Source: Dietzia timorensis
GTDB lineage: Bacteria > Actinomycetota > Actinomycetes > Mycobacteriales > Mycobacteriaceae
Assembly (NCBI RefSeq): GCF_001659785.1
Contig: NZ_CP015961.1
Location: forward strand, 2,294,001-2,358,000
Reading direction: 5' to 3'
DNA: 64,000 bases
Under the pieces are notes generated by a model. The model was not told where the DNA came from. It made no database searches and was given only the letters and a program-made list of their open reading frames with translations. Position numbers and translations under genes: made by a program. Positions 27,135 through 35,302 of this stretch are shown here, piece by piece (the stretch's first letter is position 1; every line of letters starts with the position of its first letter).

Positions 27135-28556
27135 ATGATCGCCGCCCAGACCACGGTGGAGTTCGACGAGTTCGACCGCAAGGGCCGAGTCGTCGAGCTC
27201 ACCGGAGCCGAGGCCGTCGCCCTCGCCGGCACCGGCCTGCTCGAGGTCCTCCCCGCGCGCACCGGCCGCTGGCGCATCATCCCCAACGGCCACGTCGGCG
27301 CGGTGCGCATCGGCACCCGCTCGGTGTCGGTGCTGCCCCATGCCAACCTCGGGCTGTCCGATCTGTTCTTCCTGCTCGATTACGCGCCCTCGGGCGCATT
27401 CCAGAACACCTCGATCGGCGCCTCGGAGACCGACGATCTGTGGACGTCCATGGCCCGGTCCTTCATCGCGCTCGCCGAACCTGAGCTCGCCCGCGGGCTC
27501 ATGCGCGGCTACAAGCGCGTCGACGACGCGCTGTCCACCGTGCGCGGCCGTATTCGCATTTCCGACCAGATCCGCCGCCACCCGGGGATGACGATCCCCC
27601 TCGAGGTCACCTACTCCGAGTTCACCCCGGACATCCCCGAGAACCAGATCCTGCACACGGCGCTATACCGGCTGCAGTTCCTGCCCGGCCTGCCCGATGC
27701 GCTGCGCCGCCAGCTCGCACAGCTCGAGTTTCGACTCGCGGACGTGCAGATCTTCGGCCACGGCCAGAAGCTGCCCGAGTGGACGCCTTCGCGCATCAAT
27801 GCCCGCTTCCACGATGCCCTCGTCCTCGCCGAGCGCATCCTCACAAGCGTGTGGCTCGACGTCGACCCGCTGTCGGAGTCCTCCACGCTCGCCGCCTTCG
27901 TCACCGAGATGCCCGATCTCTTCGAGAGCTACGTCGCCGACATCCTTTCGGAAAGTATGACGGCGAAGGGCGAGGAACTCCTGCGGGACCCGGTCGTCTA
28001 CCTCGAGGACAGCTCGGGCGGAGGCGCAAGCTCCCGACACTCCGGTTCCCGCGCCCGGGGGACCGCTTCCGGGAGTGCCGCCGCGGCGGCCGCAGCACCC
28101 GCGTCCGCGCCGCAGCAGGCCACGTCCTCCCCCGCTGTGCCGGACGACGATTCTTTGCCCCGCCACTCCAACGGCCGCGAGTCGGACCTCATCTCGGTGC
28201 CGACCGGCCTGGTGTACGTGCGCGACGGCGCGCCGATCGCCACGTTCGCCCCCGCATATCCGACCACCGCGGACGGCGAACTCGACTCGCATTTCCGACT
28301 CCTCGCTGCGTGTACGGCCCTCGGCGTCAACCACGCCTTTCTCGTCTACCCCGCCGATAGGCGCGGCGCGGCGCCGCGGCCGAGGCGCATCGTGCACACG
28401 GATATCTCGATCGTCGAGTATCCGATCGACCTGGCGCAGGGGCCCGAGGGCGCACGCTCCGCACTCGCGGAATTGGCGCGCATGGCGCGTAACCTGAAAC
28501 CGACCCCGGCGAACCGAGGCAAGAGCAAACGAGCACGGCAGAGGAAGAACACGTAG
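27135..28556 (+). CDS. McrC-like protein with apparently inactivated nuclease domain
   Basis: 473 residues from ATG 27135. N-terminal part matches McrC/DUF2357: LLDYAPSGAFQN, LARGLMRGYKRVDDALSTVRGRI, and TPDIPENQILHTAL. The C-terminal nuclease region aligns with the family by SHFRLLAACTALGVNHAFLVYP. The catalytic strands differ: where active McrC proteins read like RPDIVL...DAKYK, this reads VPTGLVYVRDGAPIATFAPAYP (residues 355-376, motifs PTG and APAYP). The acidic residues and lysine of PD-(D/E)XK are therefore missing. A Ser/Ala-rich insert (about 295-340) precedes it. It may regulate the motor rather than cut DNA. Ends one base before the GDSL gene. Confidence 0.82.
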   Translation: MIAAQTTVEFDEFDRKGRVVELTGAEAVALAGTGLLEVLPARTGRWRIIPNGHVGAVRIGTRSVSVLPHANLGLSDLFFLLDYAPSGAFQNTSIGASETDDLWTSMARSFIALAEPELARGLMRGYKRVDDALSTVRGRIRISDQIRRHPGMTIPLEVTYSEFTPDIPENQILHTALYRLQFLPGLPDALRRQLAQLEFRLADVQIFGHGQKLPEWTPSRINARFHDALVLAERILTSVWLDVDPLSESSTLAAFVTEMPDLFESYVADILSESMTAKGEELLRDPVVYLEDSSGGGASSRHSGSRARGTASGSAAAAAAAPASAPQQATSSPAVPDDDSLPRHSNGRESDLISVPTGLVYVRDGAPIATFAPAYPTTADGELDSHFRLLAACTALGVNHAFLVYPADRRGAAPRPRRIVHTDISIVEYPIDLAQGPEGARSALAELARMARNLKPTPANRGKSKRARQRKNT

Positions 28557-29966
28557 ATGAGCACAGGCGCCAGCGACGACGCGACGATGCGCATGTTGCG
28601 TGGGGTCGGCGTGGCCGCGGTGGCCGCCGCCGGCTCCGTCGGCGCCTCGCGCGGGGCCTACGAGCTTCTCGCCGCGCAGGCGCGGATTGCCCGCAAGGTC
28701 ATCCCCAAGCCGACGACGTGGCCCTTCAACGGTGACGGGCTCTATCTACCCGGCGCGTCGGCACCGCAGACGTGGCGCCTCGGGATGCACGCCGACCTGG
28801 AGTTGATGATTTTCGGCGATTCCACCGCCGCCGGGCTCGGCGCCTCCTCGCGCGAGGAGCTACCCGGCGTGCTCATCGCCAAAGGGCTCGCAGAGGAGTC
28901 CGGACAGTCGGTGCGGTTGTCGACCAAAGCGATCGTCGGCGCCTCCTCGAAAGGCCTGTGGTCGCAGATCGAGGCCATGCAGATCACCGGCGGCAAGCCC
29001 GATGTGTCGGTCATCCTCATCGGCGGCAACGACATCACCGCCCGCAACGGTCTCTCCGCCTCCGCCTCGCGCCTCGGTGAGGCGGTCCAAACACTCGTCG
29101 ATTCGGGGTCGAAGGTCGTCGTCGGCACGTGCCCGGACCTCGGCGTCATCCAGCCCGTGCCGCAGCCGCTGCGCTCGATCATGCACGCATGGAGCCTGCG
29201 GCTGGCCGCGCTGCAGGCCCATCAGGTTCGGTCCGCCGGGGGCATCCCGGTTCCCCTTTCCGAAACTCTGACGCCGGAGCTGCGCGATCGCCCGGACCAC
29301 TTCTTCTCGGCGGACCAGTTCCACCCGAACTCGGCCGGCTACGAGCTCGCGGCCGCGATCCTGCTCCCGCCGACCCTCATCGCGCTCGAGATCTGGGACG
29401 AGGACGCCAAAACCGCCGCCGACGGCAAGGTCTCCGCGGGCGCCGAAACCGCCGACGCAGACGACGCGACGCAGGTCGAAGGTTCCACCTCAGAGGACGA
29501 GGTTGATACGACGGCCACGGCGAACGACGGCACGGTCGTCCAGCAGCTGCTGTGGCGCCTGGTGCACGTCGTGCGCCCCGGCGATTCGGACGATGCGAGC
29601 GGCGCCGACTCCGATTCGCCCTTCGACACCGAAGTGTTCGACTCGCACCGCGAACGCGCACGTGCCGAGGCCGCCGCAGACGATTCCGCGGCGAGCGGTT
29701 CGGGCTCGCATGCCTACCGCCCCGGACCGCTTCCGGAGGACCGGAATGTGTCGGCCGATTCCGCCGATGCAGAGGCTCGCCGGGCGGCCGGCCGCTTCTT
29801 CCGCCTCAGCCGCTTCCGGCCCGGGGGGAACCGCTCCTCCGGCGTCATGGGTGAAGAAAAAGCGGGAAGTGGGACAGCAGCCCCCGACACGAATGGTTCC
29901 GCAGAAGAGACCGCGGAGCTGCACGAATCCCGTGGAACCGAGCCCGAGAGCCGCGCGGACGCCTAG
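28557..29966 (+). CDS. GDSL/SGNH esterase with long acidic C-terminal tail
   Basis: 469 residues from ATG 28557, directly abutting the McrC-like stop. An N-terminal hydrophobic stretch (GVGVAAVAAAGSVGASRGAY) suggests membrane attachment or export. Block I is LMIFGDSTAAGLGAS (nucleophile Ser), block III VILIGGNDITAR, and block V DQFHPNSAGYELAA (Asp-x-x-His). The catalytic part ends by about residue 290. The remaining 180 residues are low-complexity and rich in Asp, Glu, Ala and Ser, then a basic patch and acidic end. Homologous to the esterase next to a thiolase gene in M. tuberculosis (Rv1075c position). The tail is unusual in length. Confidence 0.88.
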   Translation: MSTGASDDATMRMLRGVGVAAVAAAGSVGASRGAYELLAAQARIARKVIPKPTTWPFNGDGLYLPGASAPQTWRLGMHADLELMIFGDSTAAGLGASSREELPGVLIAKGLAEESGQSVRLSTKAIVGASSKGLWSQIEAMQITGGKPDVSVILIGGNDITARNGLSASASRLGEAVQTLVDSGSKVVVGTCPDLGVIQPVPQPLRSIMHAWSLRLAALQAHQVRSAGGIPVPLSETLTPELRDRPDHFFSADQFHPNSAGYELAAAILLPPTLIALEIWDEDAKTAADGKVSAGAETADADDATQVEGSTSEDEVDTTATANDGTVVQQLLWRLVHVVRPGDSDDASGADSDSPFDTEVFDSHRERARAEAAADDSAASGSGSHAYRPGPLPEDRNVSADSADAEARRAAGRFFRLSRFRPGGNRSSGVMGEEKAGSGTAAPDTNGSAEETAELHESRGTEPESRADA

Positions 29967-30043
29967 CGCGCCGAGGGCTCACTTCGGAGACACTAGTAAG
30001 CTTGCTCGCAAGGCACATTTGACCGCGCAATAAAGGAGTATCC

Positions 30044-31264
30044 ATGCCGGAAGCCGTCATCGTCTCAGTCGCACGTTCACCCATCGGTCGCGCCATGAAG
30101 GGCTCGCTGAAGGACATGCGTGGCGACGACATGGCCACCCAGATGATCAAGGCCGCACTCGACAAGGTGCCGGAGCTCGACCCCACCACGATCGACGATT
30201 TCCTCGTCGGCTGCGGCCAGCCCGCCGGCGAGCAGGGCTACAACATCGGTCGCATCCTCGCGGTCAACCTCGGCTTGGACCAGGTCCCCGGCGTGCAGGT
30301 CAACCGCTACTGCTCCTCCTCGCTGATGACGACTCGGATGGCGATGCACGCCATCAAGGCCGGCGAGGGCGATATCTTCGTCTCCGCAGGTGTAGAGGCC
30401 GTCTCCCGCTATGTCAAGGGCATGGCGGACAACATGCCCGAGTCGACGAACCCGATCTACGAGGAGGCTCTCGCCCGCACCGCGAAGCGTGCCGAGGGTG
30501 GCGCCGATAAGTGGACCGATCCGCGCACCGAGGGCCACATCCCGGACGTGTACATCGCGATGGGCCAGACGGCGGAGAACGTCGCGCAGTACACGGGCAT
30601 CACCCGCGAGGAGCAGGACGAGTGGGCGGTGACCTCGCAGAACCGCGCCGAGGCCGCCATCAATAACGGCTTCTTCGACAAGGACATCACCCCGATCACC
30701 CTCGCCGACGGCACGGTCGTGTCGAAGGACGACGGCCCGCGCCCGGGCACCACGCTCGAGGGCATCTCCGGCCTCAAGCCGGTGTTCCGCCCCGACGGCA
30801 CGATCACCGCCGGCAACGCCTGCCCGCTCAATGACGGCGCCGCTGCGCTGGTCGTCATGAGCGATGTGAAGGCCAAGGAGCTCGGCCTCACGCCGCTCGC
30901 GCGCGTCGTGTCCACGGGCGTCACCGGTCTTTCACCGGAGATCATGGGTCTCGGCCCGATCGAGGCCACCCGCCAGGCGCTCGGTCGCGCCGGCAAGCAG
31001 GTCTCGGACATCGATCTCTTCGAGATCAACGAGGCGTTCGCTGTGCAGGTCATCGGTTCGCAGCGCGAGCTCGGCATCGACCCGGAGAAGCTCAACGTCT
31101 CCGGCGGCGCCATCGCGCTCGGCCACCCGTTCGGCATGACCGGCGCCCGCATCACCTCCACGCTGATCCACAACATGCAGGAGCGCGACGCCCAGTTCGG
31201 CGTCGAGACCATGTGTGTCGGTGGCGGCCAGGGCATGGCTATGGTGCTCGAGCGTCTGAGCTAG
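30044..31264 (+). CDS. fadA: Acetyl-CoA acetyltransferase (thiolase)
   Basis: 406 residues from ATG 30044 with AAAGGAG upstream. Thiolases split 3-ketoacyl-CoA in fatty-acid oxidation or condense acetyl-CoA. Nucleophile Cys90 lies in QVNRYCSSSL. The His of GGAIALGHPFGMTGAR and the Cys of METMCVGGGQGMA-like sequence complete the site. Length is normal. The IS481 element begins two bases after the stop codon, and the stop lies in the duplicated target. The original terminator seems to be the hairpin at 32400-32445, now separated from the gene by the insertion. Confidence 0.95.
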   Translation: MPEAVIVSVARSPIGRAMKGSLKDMRGDDMATQMIKAALDKVPELDPTTIDDFLVGCGQPAGEQGYNIGRILAVNLGLDQVPGVQVNRYCSSSLMTTRMAMHAIKAGEGDIFVSAGVEAVSRYVKGMADNMPESTNPIYEEALARTAKRAEGGADKWTDPRTEGHIPDVYIAMGQTAENVAQYTGITREEQDEWAVTSQNRAEAAINNGFFDKDITPITLADGTVVSKDDGPRPGTTLEGISGLKPVFRPDGTITAGNACPLNDGAAALVVMSDVKAKELGLTPLARVVSTGVTGLSPEIMGLGPIEATRQALGRAGKQVSDIDLFEINEAFAVQVIGSQRELGIDPEKLNVSGGAIALGHPFGMTGARITSTLIHNMQERDAQFGVETMCVGGGQGMAMVLERLS

Positions 31265-31265
31265 T
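31260..31265. repeat. Target-site duplication, left copy (GCTAGT)
   Basis: GCTAGT repeats exactly at 32375-32380. It has the NCTAGN form reported for IS481-type insertions. It contains the stop codon of the thiolase gene on the plus strand and the stop codon of the transposase on the minus strand. Confidence 0.92.
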
Positions 31266-32259
31266 TGTGATGTCCAGGGAGGTTGGTCAGTCGGGTGACT
31301 GGGGCCTGGCCTCCTATAGCGGAATGTGCTCGGTGATGATTGTAGAAGTGCATCCACTCAGGCAGGGCTGCGTTGCGCTGTGCAGTTGACGCGTAGAACT
31401 GGGCGTAGGCCCAGCCGTCGGACAAGGTGCGGTGGAAACGCTCGATCTTGCCGTTGGTCTGTGGCCGGTAGGGACGTGTTCGCTTGTGCTTGATACCCAG
31501 GTCAGCACATGCATCTCGCCAGGTGTGGGCGCGGTAACACGAGCCGTTGTCGGAAAGAACTCGTTCGACCACAACGCCTCGTTCGGCAAACCACGCACTC
31601 GCTCGGCGCAGGACCCCGATCGCGGTCTCGGCCTTCTCATCAGAGCAGATCTCGGCGTAGGCGACCCGGGAGTGGTCATCGATCACCGTGTGGACGTAGG
31701 CGGTGCCGATTCGCGGGCGGTAATCCTTCCCACGCTCGCCCGTTCGATGCGCTGTTGCTAGCGAATTCTGCTGGCCCTGCTTGCGACCGACGAACTTGTG
31801 TCCGCCGCCGTCGGGGATGTTGCCGAACTTGGTGACGTCGACGTGGATCATCGAGCCTGGATACGGGTGCTCGTAACGGCGCAGCGGCTCCCCAGTGACG
31901 CGGTCGATGTAGGTGAGTCGGTTGATCCGGCATCGCGCCAGCACCGCATGCACAGTCGAGGCAGGCACGCCGAGCCGGCCAGCGATCTGGACCGGTCCGA
32001 GCCGCTTGCGCCAGCGCAACGCCACGATCCGACGCACGACTGACTGCGGTGTCTTGCTCGGGCTACGGCGAGGACGCGAGCTGCGATCGGCCATTCCCGC
32101 GGCGCCTTCGGCCCGGTATCTATCAGCCCACTTTCTCGCTGTGCGCGGCGCGACCATGAACATTTTCGCCACCGCTGAATACGTCCAATGGTCCTCGACG
32201 ACCAACTTCGCCAGCCGCAATCGTGTGCGTGGCGTCAAGACAGCGTTAGCGTGGGACAT
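31261..32259 (-). CDS. IS481-family transposase
   Basis: 332 residues from ATG 32259 with GGAGG seven bases upstream. N-terminal helix-turn-helix (LRLAKLVVEDHWTYSAVAKMF) and a second one (GPVQIAGRLGVPASTVHAVL) precede the DDE core: MIHVDVTKFGNIP (first Asp), RVLSDNGSCYRAHTW (second Asp), and TNGKIERFHRTLSDGW (Glu). No frameshift or internal stop. The stop codon TAG (31263-31261) lies outside the element, in the duplicated target. Element appears intact. Confidence 0.94.
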   Translation of the reverse strand: MSHANAVLTPRTRLRLAKLVVEDHWTYSAVAKMFMVAPRTARKWADRYRAEGAAGMADRSSRPRRSPSKTPQSVVRRIVALRWRKRLGPVQIAGRLGVPASTVHAVLARCRINRLTYIDRVTGEPLRRYEHPYPGSMIHVDVTKFGNIPDGGGHKFVGRKQGQQNSLATAHRTGERGKDYRPRIGTAYVHTVIDDHSRVAYAEICSDEKAETAIGVLRRASAWFAERGVVVERVLSDNGSCYRAHTWRDACADLGIKHKRTRPYRPQTNGKIERFHRTLSDGWAYAQFYASTAQRNAALPEWMHFYNHHRAHSAIGGQAPVTRLTNLPGHHN

Positions 32260-32374
32260 GAAGACCTCCGGGACCTGAAGCGGTGAACTAGACAGCTCCA
32301 CTCCACTACCGGAGGTCTTCCCTTGTCACCCCGACTCACCACCGAGCAGCGGTACAACCTCCCTGGACATCACA
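31266..32374 (-). mobile_element. Complete IS481-family insertion sequence, 1109 bp
   Basis: Perfect 20-base terminal inverted repeats TGTGATGTCCAGGGAGGTTG (31266-31285) and its reverse complement (32355-32374) enclose one transposase gene. Exact GCTAGT duplications flank it. The precise ends and duplication indicate a recent, complete insertion just behind the thiolase gene. Confidence 0.95.
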
Positions 32375-32380
32375 GCTAGT
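32375..32380. repeat. Target-site duplication, right copy (GCTAGT)
   Basis: Exact copy of 31260-31265 at the other end of the IS481 element. Confidence 0.92.
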
Positions 32381-32399
32381 CCACCTCGGTCTTACTGCA

Positions 32400-32445
32400 C
32401 GGCGCCGCCCGTGCCCCGCGATTTAGCTGGGCACGGGCGGCGCCG
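32400..32445. terminator. Strong bidirectional hairpin terminator
   Basis: CGGCGCCGCCCGTGCCC (32400-32416) pairs perfectly with GGGCACGGGCGGCGCCG (32429-32445), a 17-base stem with a 12-base loop. TTGTCTCT follows on the plus strand. It separates the IS-interrupted thiolase gene from the convergent membrane-protein gene at 32452, and probably served both. Confidence 0.85.
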
Positions 32446-32451
32446 TTGTCT

Positions 32452-33573
32452 CTATGTACGCTCGCGCGCGTTGCGCGAGGACGCGACGTCGTCGACTACG
32501 ACGACGATGTGCCGCACGCTGGTGATCAGGGAACCGTACAGCGTCCAGGACATCGGATCGATTTCCTCGTTCTTGGCCATAGTCGCCGACAGATCGGTGA
32601 GGCGATCGTAAAGCGGGCTGACATCCGCATCCGGATCAGAGATAGCCCGTCCGGCGTCCCCGACGATATTCGCCCATTGCGAGCGGAATCGCTCGTCCCA
32701 GTTTCTGTACCCCTGCGTGGCCTCGCGGAGAGTTCGTGCCAGGTGGAGAAGGTGCGAAACGCCCTCGTTCGCCCGCGTAAGAATATCTTCGTATCCAGCG
32801 ACCGATCGCGAATCCTTGGGGGTGCCGGCGCGCGTGGCCGGCCCGAACGCGCCGGAGCGCATGCGGGGATTCCCCCTCCGCGATTCCCGCGCGTAATAGA
32901 CCACCTCCCACGCCGAGTCCAGCTCGGAGGCGATGGATTCGCATTCCTCGAACCACGTATCCGCCTTGTCCGTCTCCCACGATTTGGAGAACTCCTCGGC
33001 GACGCTCACGAGAACCTTGCCCATGCGTTCGTTGACATTGTCGACATACCTTGCTGCTTGTTTTTCTCTCAGCGGTGGGATGATCACCAGGTTGACCAGA
33101 ACGCCGGCTCCCACGCCGACAGCCACTTCGAATATGCGGTCGATCAGCAGTGGAGCTTGTTCACCGAAGCCGCTTCCGAGAACGAAGATGGCCGTCGTGG
33201 CGATCGCTATCCCCTCTTCGCGAAGCCACGATAGTCGCGCGGCAGCGACACCGATCAAGATCGCCAGAGCGAAGCTCCACAAGCTGACGCCGAGGTAGTG
33301 CCCCACGAGGAACGACAGCGCGACGCCGAGCACTGAGGCCACCATGGTCTGCACGCCGCGAACGAGTGACCGGTGCACTGTCGCATGAACCGTGAGCAGC
33401 GCCGTCCAGGGCGCCAGGAACGGCAACGACGACTCGAGCAGGGTTACGGCGATCCACCACGCGGCGGCGGCAGCCACGACGGTCTTGAGAATCTGGATGA
33501 GGTCGGTGGTGAACTCCGGCCTGCGCCAGAGCGGTTCGCGTTCGTGTATGCGCCCGCCGTTCAAGGACCTCAT
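32452..33573 (-). CDS. FUSC/aromatic-acid-exporter-like membrane protein
   Basis: 373 residues from ATG 33573, overlapping the upstream gene by four bases (ATGA). The first half has about six membrane segments (ILKTVVAAAAAWWIAVTLLE, FLAPWTALLTVHATVHRSL, VLGVALSFLVGHYLG, FALAILIGVAAARLS). After FEVAVGVGAGVLVNLVIIPP comes a long cytoplasmic helical part with LREKQAARYVDNVNERMGKV. This is the ArAE/FUSC arrangement, thought to export aromatic acids or similar compounds. No substrate is indicated. Coupled to the unknown protein encoded just upstream. Confidence 0.82.
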   Translation of the reverse strand: MRSLNGGRIHEREPLWRRPEFTTDLIQILKTVVAAAAAWWIAVTLLESSLPFLAPWTALLTVHATVHRSLVRGVQTMVASVLGVALSFLVGHYLGVSLWSFALAILIGVAAARLSWLREEGIAIATTAIFVLGSGFGEQAPLLIDRIFEVAVGVGAGVLVNLVIIPPLREKQAARYVDNVNERMGKVLVSVAEEFSKSWETDKADTWFEECESIASELDSAWEVVYYARESRRGNPRMRSGAFGPATRAGTPKDSRSVAGYEDILTRANEGVSHLLHLARTLREATQGYRNWDERFRSQWANIVGDAGRAISDPDADVSPLYDRLTDLSATMAKNEEIDPMSWTLYGSLITSVRHIVVVVDDVASSRNARERT

Positions 33574-33956
33574 GCGTTGCCCGAAGTCTCCGATCCCGCT
33601 GTGCGGTCGGGGAAAAACCCATCGGGAAACTCCGCCTTGAGCGCGGCATGCTGTCCCGTCGAGGCAGATTCGGCAAGGAGCTCGAGCGTGGCGCGTACGA
33701 TCCGCTCAGTCTCTTCTCCATGCGCGGTCCCGTGTAGGGCCGAAGCACGGCCGAGGAAGCTGCGAAGATTCGGCGCCGCCGTCAGGTCGGTGACTTTCCG
33801 TTTCTGTCGCGTGTGAGCGCTCTCGGCCTGAGAGGCGATTTCACCTGCAACTTTACGAGAAGTTCTCGAACCGATGTCTTGTGCCACAAAGAGTTCCGTT
33901 CCCCTCGGCATTTCGGGATTCAATTCTGCGTCGGGACCGATTTCGGAGTTCATCAT
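33570..33956 (-). CDS. Small hydrophilic protein coupled to the FUSC-like gene
   Basis: 128 residues from ATG 33956 (second ATG at 33953 equally possible) with AGAGGGG upstream. No membrane segment or known motif; a charged mix of helix-forming residues (RKVAGEIASQAESAHTRQKR, EETERIVRATLELLAESAST) suggests a helical soluble protein. The stop overlaps the next start (ATGA), so the two are translated together. I do not recognise the family. It is divergent from the ectoine hydroxylase, across a gap with a 20-base palindrome. Confidence 0.62.
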   Translation of the reverse strand: MMNSEIGPDAELNPEMPRGTELFVAQDIGSRTSRKVAGEIASQAESAHTRQKRKVTDLTAAPNLRSFLGRASALHGTAHGEETERIVRATLELLAESASTGQHAALKAEFPDGFFPDRTAGSETSGNA

Positions 33957-34044
33957 CCACCCCTCTGAGACATCTTTCGACCTCGCCGCGTCGAACACGG
34001 CGCGATCCGTACGTCACCACCGTAGACCGACGACAGATGTAGTT

Positions 34045-34064
34045 CTTCACCCTTAAGGGTGAAG
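34045..34064. promoter_or_regulatory. Perfect 20-base palindrome in the ectD divergent promoter region
   Basis: CTTCACCCTTAAGGGTGAAG is its own reverse complement. It lies in the 270-base gap between the helical protein/FUSC operon and ectD, followed by TTTTGACG. The form fits a dimeric repressor operator. No regulator is identified. Confidence 0.62.
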
Positions 34065-34226
34065 TTTTGACGCCGACGCTGCCCTAGCGTGAGGCGTAGT
34101 CAGCCCCTTCGGGAGCTGAAACAAATGGTGCGAGGATCGTCCCGTCTGTCGGTGTGGGCGTTTCTCCTCGCTCGATGAGCATGCGCGACAAGGAAAGTAA
34201 GTCGACAGCACAAGCGGAAAGGTTCA

Positions 34227-35195
34227 ATGCAGACACACGATTCACCAGACCGCGGCAGCGACAACTCGCATCTGCAGGTCAATGATTCCCGGATCGACTT
34301 CTACCCGACGCGCTCGTCTGCGAAACGGGACCACCTCGGCCGCATGGCATGGAAAGAGCGTTCGGTGCCGACGGTGTGGGCAGACGAAGATTCTCGGTTC
34401 TCTCCGCCAACGGGCTTCGACGTTTCGGGGCATAGTAAACGCGGGTACACCATTCAACCCGGACTCTTGACCCCGGCGGAAGTACAGAAGTATTGGTCGG
34501 AGCTCAACCGCCTCATCGCCCGGTCGTCCGATACCGACGATCCGCGGGTGATCCGGGAACCCGGCTCCGGGGACGTCCGCTCGATCTTCGACGTTCACAA
34601 GACCTCCGCGGACATCGCCGCGCTCGCAGTGGACCCGCGAGTGCTCGAAACCGCACGATTCCTCCTCGGTTCCGAGGTATACCTCCACCAGAGCCGCATC
34701 AACTTCATGCCCGGGTTCGCAGGTAGCGGATTCTACTGGCACTCGGATTTCGAAACCTGGCACGCCGAAGACGGGCTACCGTCCCCCCGCGCCGTCAGCC
34801 TATCGATAGCACTGACGGACAACTACGCGTTCAACGGTGGACTGATGGTTGTCCCCGGGTCGCACCGATACTTCATTCCAGGCCAAGGAAACACGCCCGA
34901 CAACAACGTGGAAACCTCTCTCGTTCGCCAAGAGGTCGGCACTCCGGCTCAAGATGACGTCACCGAATTGACCGCAGAGCTCGGTATCGACCAGTTCACC
35001 GGAGCCGCAGGAGCTGGCTTATGGTTCGATTCGAACATCATGCACGGTTCCGGCAACAACATCACTCCCTACCCTCGCTCGAACATTTTCTTGGTATTCA
35101 ATAGCGTTGCCAATGCGCCGCAAGAACCGTTCGAAAGCACCTCGCGTCGACCCGAACATATCGCGGCAACCGAGGTCGATCCGCTCCGTCGGTAG
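34227..35195 (+). CDS. ectD: Ectoine hydroxylase (Fe(II)/2-oxoglutarate dioxygenase)
   Basis: 322 residues from ATG 34227 with GGAAAGG upstream. It converts the compatible solute ectoine to 5-hydroxyectoine. The family signature is exact: VYLHQSRINFMPGFAGSGFY, then WHSDFETWHAEDGLP with iron ligands His172 and Asp174, and His273 in SNIMHGSGNN. Length is slightly above the usual 290-310 because of an N-terminal lead. No ectABC genes lie in the window, so ectoine must come from elsewhere in the genome or from uptake. Confidence 0.95.
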   Translation: MQTHDSPDRGSDNSHLQVNDSRIDFYPTRSSAKRDHLGRMAWKERSVPTVWADEDSRFSPPTGFDVSGHSKRGYTIQPGLLTPAEVQKYWSELNRLIARSSDTDDPRVIREPGSGDVRSIFDVHKTSADIAALAVDPRVLETARFLLGSEVYLHQSRINFMPGFAGSGFYWHSDFETWHAEDGLPSPRAVSLSIALTDNYAFNGGLMVVPGSHRYFIPGQGNTPDNNVETSLVRQEVGTPAQDDVTELTAELGIDQFTGAAGAGLWFDSNIMHGSGNNITPYPRSNIFLVFNSVANAPQEPFESTSRRPEHIAATEVDPLRR

Positions 35196-35302
35196 CCGCC
35201 CTGATCGCGACGGTCTCCGCATGGGGACGGTTGCATAGCGAGCCCCGGGGCAGAGCCCACGCCGCACCGTTTTTTCCGTCTTCCCACACGTAGGATTTCT
35301 GT

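Noticed and set aside
25220-27346. Minus-strand open frame of about 708 codons opposite the McrB-like gene
   Set aside because: Antisense to the motor gene; no start signal or motif.
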